NCBI RefSeq assembly: GCF_008728635.1
Contig: NZ_CP044285.1
Location: 930,001 to 994,000 of the forward strand
Direction: 5' to 3'
DNA length: 64,000 bases
DNA from: Hymenobacter baengnokdamensis
GTDB taxonomy: Bacteria > Bacteroidota > Bacteroidia > Cytophagales > Hymenobacteraceae
Part shown: piece by piece, positions 58,588-64,000 of the stretch
Numbering within the stretch: the first letter of the stretch is position 1
Layout of the letters: each line of letters starts with the position of its first letter
Position numbers and translations under genes: made by a program
Notes under the pieces: model-generated
Told to the model about the DNA's origin: nothing
What the model saw: the letters and a program-made list of their open reading frames with translations, nothing else
Databases searched by the model: none

Positions 58588-59751
58588 CTATTTCAGAATC
58601 TCGCGGGAAATAACAATTTTCTGAATCTCGGAAGTACCCTCATAAATCTGGGTAATCTTGGCATCGCGGTAAAAGCGCTCCACGTGGTATTCTTTCACAA
58701 AGCCATAGCCCCCGTGAATCTGCACGGCTTCGGCCGAGGCATCCATCGCTATTTTGGAGGCGAAAAGCTTGGCCATGGCTCCGCTTTTGGCGTAGTCAGC
58801 ATGGTTATCTTTATCAGCGGCGGCTTGCAGGCACAGCAGGCGGGCGGCGTCCACGTTGGTGGCCATATCGGCCAACTTAAACTGAATAGCCTGGTGCTTA
58901 GCTATTTCCACGCCAAATGCTTTGCGCTCCTTGGCGTATTTGAGGCTCAGCTCGAGCGAGCCCGAAGCAATGCCCAGCGCCTGCGCCGCGATGCCGATGC
59001 GGCCCCCGGCCAGCACCTGCATGGCAAACTTGAAGCCGAAGCCATCGTTGCCGATGCGGTTCTCCTTGGGCACTTTCACGTCGGTAAACATCAGCGAGCA
59101 GGTATCGGAGCCGCGAATACCGAGCTTGTTTTCCTTCGGCCCGACTACGAAGCCGGGGGTGTCTTTTTCTACAATCAGCACGTTGATACCCCGCGACTTC
59201 AACTCCGGATGGGTCTGGGCGATTACCAGATACACCGAGGCGGTTGAGCCGTTGGTAATCCAGTTTTTGGTGCCATTCAGCAGGTAGTAGTCGCCTTTAT
59301 CTTCGGCGGTGGTGCGCTGGCTCGTCGCATCGGAGCCCGCCTCGGGCTCCGAAAGGGCGAAGGCCCCGATTATTTCGCCGCTGGCCAAGCGGGTCAGGTA
59401 CTTTTGCTTCTGCTCCTCGGTGCCGTATTGCTCTAGGCCCCAGCACACCAGCGAGTTATTCACCGACATGATAACCGAGCACGAGGCATCGACCTTGGAA
59501 ATTTCCTCCATGGCCAGCACGTAGCTAATCGTATCGAGGCCCGAGCCGCCATACTCAGGGCTTACCATCATGCCCAGGAAACCCAGTTCCCCCATGCGCT
59601 TAATCTGCGCGGCAGGGAATTTCTGGTGGTCATCGCGCTCAATTACGCCTTCCCACAGCTCGTTCTGGGCAAAGTCGCGGGCGGCGGCCTGCACAGCTAA
59701 CTGCTCTTCGGTGAGTTGAAAGGGGGAAGCGGTGGCCGTCGAAGTTGTCAT
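58588..59751 (-). CDS. Acyl-CoA dehydrogenase (short-chain/butyryl type)
   Basis: A 387-residue FAD enzyme that makes trans-2-enoyl-CoA in fatty-acid or branched amino-acid breakdown. Typical parts are MGELGFLGMMVSPEYGGSGLDTISYVL, GAFALSEPEAGSDATSQRTTA, NGTKNWITNGSTASVYLV, LAGGRIGIAAQALGIASGSLE, QIHGGYGFVKEYHVERFYRDAKI and IYEGTSEIQKIVISR, where the Glu of YEGT is the likely catalytic base. The ATG at 59751 is preferred. It is the last gene of a run panD-YbhN-rfaE2 on the same strand, though gaps of about 100 bases leave room for separate promoters. Confidence 0.96.
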   Translation of the reverse strand: MTTSTATASPFQLTEEQLAVQAAARDFAQNELWEGVIERDDHQKFPAAQIKRMGELGFLGMMVSPEYGGSGLDTISYVLAMEEISKVDASCSVIMSVNNSLVCWGLEQYGTEEQKQKYLTRLASGEIIGAFALSEPEAGSDATSQRTTAEDKGDYYLLNGTKNWITNGSTASVYLVIAQTHPELKSRGINVLIVEKDTPGFVVGPKENKLGIRGSDTCSLMFTDVKVPKENRIGNDGFGFKFAMQVLAGGRIGIAAQALGIASGSLELSLKYAKERKAFGVEIAKHQAIQFKLADMATNVDAARLLCLQAAADKDNHADYAKSGAMAKLFASKIAMDASAEAVQIHGGYGFVKEYHVERFYRDAKITQIYEGTSEIQKIVISREILK

Positions 59752-59857
59752 GTCCAAAATGCTAGAGGGTGAGGGGAGGGTGGGAGAGAAGAGTGTGGCT
59801 ACAAAAATACGGCGGTGGTGGCGAAGCGGCGCGGCAGCAAGCTGCGGTGCCGGGTAC

Positions 59858-60343
59858 TTAACCGTCGAGGCCGCTTATTATCTTTTTTACGATATTGGAA
59901 GTGCTGTAGCCCGCTACGAGCGGCACGGTAAGCACCTGCCCGCCTCGCTCCAGCACCAGCTCGTGGCCCACAATTCCGGCAACGGCGTAGTCGTCGCCTT
60001 TCACCAGAATATCCGGCTGCACCAGCTCAATGAGCTGTAGTGGGGTTGGTTCGCCAAACAGCACCACGGCATCAACAAAAGCCAGCGCCGCCAGAATGCG
60101 GGCGCGCGAATTCTCGTCCTGCAACGGCCGGCCGGGCTTTAGCGCGCTTACCGAGGCATCGGTATTGAGCCCAACCACCAGGCGACTGCCGAGGGCGCGG
60201 GCTTTTTCGAGGTAGTCGACGTGGCCCAGGTGCAGCAAATCGAAGCAGCCGTTGGTGAACACAATGCGCTCGCCCGCTGCCCGCCAGGCCGCCAACGTGG
60301 TGGATAGCTCGGCACGAGTCAAAATCTTATCGGCGGTGGGCAT
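59858..60343 (-). CDS. rfaE2: D-glycero-beta-D-manno-heptose 1-phosphate adenylyltransferase
   Basis: A 161-residue nucleotidyltransferase equal to the C-terminal half of HldE. It makes ADP-heptose, the precursor for the LPS inner core. The cytidylyltransferase-like motif IVFTNGCFDLLHLGHVDYLEKA holds the HxGH active site, and GVLN-type VVGLNTDASVSALK and LVKGDDY follow. The kinase half (rfaE1) is not here. The ATG at 60343 fits family length. Confidence 0.93.
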   Translation of the reverse strand: MPTADKILTRAELSTTLAAWRAAGERIVFTNGCFDLLHLGHVDYLEKARALGSRLVVGLNTDASVSALKPGRPLQDENSRARILAALAFVDAVVLFGEPTPLQLIELVQPDILVKGDDYAVAGIVGHELVLERGGQVLTVPLVAGYSTSNIVKKIISGLDG

Positions 60344-60447
60344 GGGCGTAAGCTGGGTACCAGCTAATAGCGTAAAGAGCAATAAAGTTTCTGCTTTGGC
60401 AAGCCGTGGCCCCGCTTTACCAGTCGTGGCCCGGTATGCCTTATGCC

Positions 60448-61494
60448 CTACTCCGTCGTAAGCGGCTCATCGGCCAGGGCTTCGGCTTCGTCTACTACGT
60501 TGCCTTTATCGGCGGCAGCTACGGCTACAAAGCTGAGGCCCCCCATTACTACTACCAGCAGCGTTTGGGCCCCGTGCACAACCAACGCGTAAGCAATACC
60601 GGCTTCCTTGCTGACGCCGTACACCAGCAGAATGCCCTGAACCATCACGTGAAACGGTCCGATACCCCCGGCCACCGGGGCCGCCATGCCGAAAGCCCCG
60701 AAAGTGAGCACGGCCAAGCCCGCTTTCATGCCCAGGCCATACGTTTCGGGAAAGCAGAAAAAAGCCAGGTAGTCGAGTAAATAATAGACTAGCCAGGTAA
60801 AAATGGTATGCAGCAGAAAAATGCCTTTATTTTCCAGCCTGATAACGCTGAACGCCCCCGCCAGCAGCCCTTTTATAAACAGAATGGCCTTGTTGAAAAG
60901 CGCGTGCTGGCGAAGGCGCTCGAGATTGCGCACCAGCGTGTAGCCCGCCACGGCCAGCAGCACCAGCGCCCCCAGGGCCGCCAGCAGCAGCGGCGTGCGG
61001 TTGCGGGCCAGGGTATCGTACTGGCCGCCAAACAGCTTGTCGGTGACGAAGGCCCAGAAGGTGTTAAAATCGAGCAGCAGCGTGGCGCCCAGCAGCCCCA
61101 GCAGCACCAGCACGTCTATCACGCGCTCGGTTACCACGGTGCCTAGCGCTACCTGCACCGGCACGCCCGCCGTGCGCCGCAGCACCGAGCAGCGAATGAC
61201 CTCGCCGGCCCTGGGCAACACGAGGTTGGCAAGGTAGCCGACCATCATGGCGTGGTAGATACGCCAGAACGGAGCGGGAGTACCCGAGGCCGAGAGCTGC
61301 ATCTGCCAGCGGTAAGCCCGGCTGAAATAGCCCAGTACGGAAAGCACGAGCGTGAGACCCAGCCAGAAATAATTGGCCGTCCGGATATAGTGGCCGATGC
61401 GCGACAAATCCTGCCCACGTACTGCATACCACATCAGGGCACCGGAAATGCTCAGCAGCAGCGCGTATTTTAGAAAGGTGAGCAGGTGCTTCAT
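60448..61494 (-). CDS. YbhN-like (lysylphosphatidylglycerol synthetase TM region) membrane protein
   Basis: A 348-residue protein of the UPF0104/LPG_synthase_TM family with eight to nine membrane helices. Signature parts are YFSRAYRWQMQLSASG near 60, YHAMMVGYLANLVLPRAGEVIRCSVL near 80-105 and AAPVAGGIGPFHVMVQGILL near 265. The catalytic domain of MprF is absent, so it is likely to be a lipid-flippase-like protein. It follows panD by 64 bases, a neighbourhood often kept in Bacteroidota. Confidence 0.88.
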   Translation of the reverse strand: MKHLLTFLKYALLLSISGALMWYAVRGQDLSRIGHYIRTANYFWLGLTLVLSVLGYFSRAYRWQMQLSASGTPAPFWRIYHAMMVGYLANLVLPRAGEVIRCSVLRRTAGVPVQVALGTVVTERVIDVLVLLGLLGATLLLDFNTFWAFVTDKLFGGQYDTLARNRTPLLLAALGALVLLAVAGYTLVRNLERLRQHALFNKAILFIKGLLAGAFSVIRLENKGIFLLHTIFTWLVYYLLDYLAFFCFPETYGLGMKAGLAVLTFGAFGMAAPVAGGIGPFHVMVQGILLVYGVSKEAGIAYALVVHGAQTLLVVVMGGLSFVAVAAADKGNVVDEAEALADEPLTTE

Positions 61495-61558
61495 AGATAA
61501 TGGGTAGTGGGTAATTGGTAGGTAAGAATGAGTGCGGCTAGTACCTGTTATTCATTCA

Positions 61559-61906
61559 TTACCCAAGCCGGTTATGATGGTCGGGGAAAATGACCGTAGG
61601 CTGGTGCGCCCGGGCCTCCTGAAAATCGACCAGGCCGTAGGAGATGATAATGACGATGTCGCCCACGGCAGCCTTGCGGGCCGCCGGGCCGTTGAGGCAA
61701 ATCATGCCCGTGCCGCGCTCGCCCTTAATGGTATAAGTTTCGAGCCGCTCACCGTTGTTTACGTTCACGACCGTTACCTTTTCATTTTCAACCATATTGG
61801 CTGCGTCGAGCAGGTCTTCGTCAATAGTGATGCTACCCACATAATGCAGCTCGGCCTGCGTAACCTTAACCCGGTGAATCTTGGATTTGAGAACTTCGAT
61901 ATGCAT
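61559..61906 (-). CDS. panD: Aspartate 1-decarboxylase
   Basis: A 115-residue proenzyme that self-cleaves at Gly24-Ser25 ([11 protein letters not shown]) to form the pyruvoyl group and then makes beta-alanine for pantothenate and Co[21 protein letters not shown] at the start, [38 protein letters not shown] in the body are all standard. The ATG at 61906 is fixed by the family N-terminus. A TATCTTTG promoter element lies at 61929-61936. Confidence 0.97.
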   Translation of the reverse strand: MHIEVLKSKIHRVKVTQAELHYVGSITIDEDLLDAANMVENEKVTVVNVNNGERLETYTIKGERGTGMICLNGPAARKAAVGDIVIIISYGLVDFQEARAHQPTVIFPDHHNRLG

Positions 61907-61928
61907 ACCTAAGAGATAGAAAAGCCCA

Positions 61929-61962
61929 CAAAGATAATCTGCTGCCCGCCCGGCGGGGCCAA
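61929..61962 (-). promoter_or_regulatory. Promoter of panD
   Basis: The minus strand carries TTG (61962-61960) and, after 23 bases, TATCTTTG (61936-61929). The ATG is 22 bases downstream. The -7 box is a perfect match; the spacing is at the long end. Confidence 0.65.
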
Positions 61963-62015
61963 GCGCGGGGTAGGTTGTACTTTCCGGCCCCAATCTGCTT
62001 ATTGCCTGTTTTGAG

Positions 62016-62831
62016 ATGAAAACCCAACTTGCCTGCCGCTGCTGGCCGCTTCTGCTGGCTGCCGCACTTCTACTTCCGCTGGCTGCTTCGGCCCAGACGC
62101 CTCTGGGCCAGCCTTCGCTCGACGAGGCCAAGGTGCAAATCTGGTGTGCCACGGCCCGCTACGTATATGCCGACGCGGGCCGCCCGCAGCTTCAGCGCTC
62201 GCTCCGCTGCGAAGGCGGCAACCTTCAGGCGCTGGCTGCCAGTCTGCGGCCCGACAGCCTGCGCATCTACTCGGTGCTATACGCCCCTATCGAGGCTAAA
62301 GGCAGGATTTACAAGGGTTTAAAGGATAACCCAGCGCGGCTGACGGCGCTGGTTAAGGCGATTATTGGCAAGCTGAAAGCATCGCCGGCCCGGCAGCGCG
62401 ACCCGGCCCGCCTGGCAGGCTTGCAAACGCTGGAAAAAAAATTAACCGACTACGTGCAAACCGGCTTGCCTCCGACCGACCCCGCGCCGGCTCCCCAGGC
62501 CGCCGCAGACGCTGGCAGTGGCGCCGGCCCGGCCGAAGCAGCCGAAGCCAGCGCCACTGTCCCGGCTCCGTCGCCTCGGGCGCCAGTAACTGCCGAGCCG
62601 CTGCTCGACCGGTTCTTTGCCCCTCTGGCACTGATTCTCAGTATCCTGAGCCTGGTGCTGTATGGCATGCTGCGCCTGAGCCTGAATCGTACGCTACGCG
62701 AATTGCGCCGCCCGGCCAGCAGCCCCAGCCAGGAGCTGACCGCCGCTCAGCGTCAGCAGGTAGAGGAGGTAGTGGCCCGGCGCGTGGCCGAAGCGCTGCC
62801 GGCTGCCCCGGCTGGCCCGCCGGCCGAATAA
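62016..62831 (+). CDS. Exported protein with C-terminal membrane helix
   Basis: A 271-residue protein of unknown family. A signal peptide ([16 protein letters not shown]) is followed by a soluble domain at 30-150 ([40 protein letters not shown]), a Pro/Ala linker, a single membrane helix near 205-225 ([20 protein letters not shown]) and a cytoplasmic helix rich in Arg and Glu ([17 protein letters not shown]). The topology is that of a periplasmic sensor or scaffold with a small inner tail. It diverges from panD. Confidence 0.6.
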   Translation: MKTQLACRCWPLLLAAALLLPLAASAQTPLGQPSLDEAKVQIWCATARYVYADAGRPQLQRSLRCEGGNLQALAASLRPDSLRIYSVLYAPIEAKGRIYKGLKDNPARLTALVKAIIGKLKASPARQRDPARLAGLQTLEKKLTDYVQTGLPPTDPAPAPQAAADAGSGAGPAEAAEASATVPAPSPRAPVTAEPLLDRFFAPLALILSILSLVLYGMLRLSLNRTLRELRRPASSPSQELTAAQRQQVEEVVARRVAEALPAAPAGPPAE

Positions 62832-62873
62832 TAGCTAAAACCAACCGGCCGGGTGCCGTATTTCTTAAGCAGC

Positions 62874-63059
62874 ATGCGTACTTCTATCCTTCGAATCAGC
62901 TTTCTGGGCGGCCTGTTGCTGCTGGGCTGTCGCATGGTCGGGCCGCAGCAGGCTGGGCGTAAGGCGGCAGGGCGTGCCAATATCATTTCCAATAAGCACA
63001 TCCTGACCGAGTCGCCGACGCTGGAGCATCCGGCTCCTAAACCGGCCCCCGGCCCTTAG
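62874..63059 (+). CDS. Small lipoprotein
   Basis: A 61-residue protein starting at the ATG at 62874: MRTSILRISFLGGLLLLGC with lipobox LLGC. The mature part is about 40 residues, ending in a Pro-rich tail (HPAPKPAPGP). No family. It starts 42 bases after the preceding exported-protein gene and may be cotranscribed. Similar in style to the short secreted proteins at 26639-27544 and 36919-37224. Confidence 0.5.
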   Translation: MRTSILRISFLGGLLLLGCRMVGPQQAGRKAAGRANIISNKHILTESPTLEHPAPKPAPGP

Positions 63060-63138
63060 CTTGTTTCTACTAATAGGTTGTCTTTTTGTTTTTTAATGTA
63101 TTGATAAACAGCAGATAATCCTTTGTTGCTTCCCCGCC

Positions 63139-64000
63139 TTGACCTACCCTGCCACCCGCCGCGACCCGCATACCGATTCTTACTTTGGCACCCTGGTGCC
63201 CGACCCGTACCAGTGGCTCGAAGATGCCGACTCACCCGAGACGACGGCCTGGGTTCGGGCCCAAAATGAGGTGACGTTCGCCTACCTCGCCCAGATTCCG
63301 TTTCGGGATAGTTTGCGCGAGCGCCTTACCCAGCTCTGGAACTACGAGCGCTACAGCGTACCGAGCCAGGAAGGAGAGCTATTGATTTTCAGCAAGAATG
63401 ATGGTCTGCAAAACCAAGCCGTGGTGTACGCCGTGCCCGTGGGCGCCCCGCTCGAAACCGCTACCGTGCTGCTCGACCCGAACCGGTTTTCGGAAGAGGG
63501 AACTACGGCGCTTATGGGCCTGCATTTCAGCCCCGACCATCGCTACCTGGCGTATACTACCAGCGGTGGCGGCTCCGACTGGCAGCAAATCAGGCTGCTC
63601 GATATGGCCAGTCGCCAGCCGCTGCCCGAGGTGCTCGACTGGGTCAAGGTGTCGGGCGTGGCCTGGGCCGGCTCGGGCTTTTATTACAGCGCTTACGACG
63701 CGCCCCAAGCCGGGGAGGCGGCCCTGGCCGGCAAAAATGAGTACCACCGGGTGTATTACCACCGCCTGAGTACGGGGCAGGCCGACGACCAGCTAATATA
63801 TGAAAACAACGATATGGCGCTTGGCTTCCGCATTGCCGAGGTGACGGAAGATGAGCGCTGGCTGTGCCTGAGCCTTACCGATGGCCTTTCGGCTGGCAAC
63901 CGCCTGCTGGTGCGCGACCTGCACGCCCCCGACCAGGCCAGTACCTGGACCTTGGTGCAGGCTAGCTACGAGTTTGACACAAGCGTGATTGGCAGCCTGG
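63139..64000 (+). CDS. Prolyl oligopeptidase family (S9A) serine peptidase, 5' part
   Basis: The first 287 residues of a cytoplasmic-looking prolyl oligopeptidase, cut by the window edge. The start TYPATRRDPHTDSYFGTLVP followed by DPYQWLEDADSPETTAWV is the classic S9A N-terminus, and the following beta-propeller repeats (HFSPDHRYLAYTTSGGGSDW; VSGVAWAGSGFYYSAY; EYHRVYYHRLSTGQADDQLIYE) are well preserved. The catalytic Ser-Asp-His lies beyond the window. No ATG is available in the open frame; a TTG at 63139 is the best start. No stop interrupts the frame. Confidence 0.93.
   Translation, partial: MTYPATRRDPHTDSYFGTLVPDPYQWLEDADSPETTAWVRAQNEVTFAYLAQIPFRDSLRERLTQLWNYERYSVPSQEGELLIFSKNDGLQNQAVVYAVPVGAPLETATVLLDPNRFSEEGTTALMGLHFSPDHRYLAYTTSGGGSDWQQIRLLDMASRQPLPEVLDWVKVSGVAWAGSGFYYSAYDAPQAGEAALAGKNEYHRVYYHRLSTGQADDQLIYENNDMALGFRIAEVTEDERWLCLSLTDGLSAGNRLLVRDLHAPDQASTWTLVQASYEFDTSVIGSL

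Noticed and set aside
1..64000. CRISPR arrays, tRNA and rRNA genes
   Set aside because: Reading through the window I saw no regularly spaced repeats and no T-loop-like tRNA ends or rRNA segments; a covariance-model scan was not possible here.

Overview
The window comes from a member of the Bacteroidota, most likely Hymenobacter or a close relative in the Cytophagales. The evidence is the GC-rich coding sequence, repeated TAnnTTTG-type promoter elements, a SusC-like TonB-linked receptor, three bacillithiol genes (bshC, ytxJ, ypdA), a stand-alone MnmD, a fused two-oxoacid dehydrogenase E1, a DUF2157/GDYXXLXY pair, DUF4142 lipoproteins and a short-chain-type threonine dehydrogenase. It is ordinary chromosome: about 60 protein genes, no rRNA, tRNA or CRISPR array that I could see, no prophage, and one insertion sequence.

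Layout. 1-3.6 kb: threonine catabolism (kbl and tdh) flanking a membrane protein and a patatin-like lipase. 3.8-10.3 kb: envelope and transport genes (beta-barrel protein, alpha/beta hydrolase, MFS exporter, TerC, DUF3891, BrkB). 10.5-12.1 kb: two paralogous exported proteins, each built from two copies of a Cys-containing domain. 12.1-19.6 kb: rlmN, TonB-C protein, thioesterase, mnmD, DUF2157/GDYXXLXY, 5-formyl-THF cyclo-ligase, bshC. 19.8-26.4 kb: tricorn-type protease, then rimO, Uma2 and pheS. 26.6-37.7 kb: small secreted proteins, an M16 peptidase, an FAD dehydrogenase, a SusC-like receptor, a His-rich protein, the fused E1 and ytxJ. 37.7-39.0 kb: a complete IS630-family element with TA duplication. 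39-43.3 kb: DUF4142 pair, lipoprotein, ispD, queA. 43.5-51.6 kb: ABC permease, LOG protein, polA, serine hydrolase, GreA/B-like protein, DoxX. 51.7-57.3 kb: methyltransferase, ypdA, J-domain/TPR protein, holin-like membrane protein, acidic protein, GGGP-type synthase. 57.5-64 kb: AraC regulator, acyl-CoA dehydrogenase, rfaE2, YbhN-like protein, panD, exported proteins and the start of a prolyl oligopeptidase.

The most interesting signals are non-coding. A 22-bp AT-rich motif (21 of 22 bases identical) occurs upstream of two bacillithiol-pathway genes 15 kb apart, ytxJ (37264-37285) and ypdA (52730-52751), and I did not see it elsewhere in the window; it is a candidate regulatory site for a thiol-redox regulon. 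Separately, five convergent gene pairs are closed by long palindromes of several repeat families, and in two of these (41.4 kb and 57.4 kb) a conventional terminator is nested inside a larger inverted repeat made of CGGATT iterons. Several promoters (rlmN, pheS, polA, patatin) lie so close to their ATG that the mRNAs must be nearly leaderless.

Many long open frames antisense to real genes are GC-skew artefacts and are not annotated.
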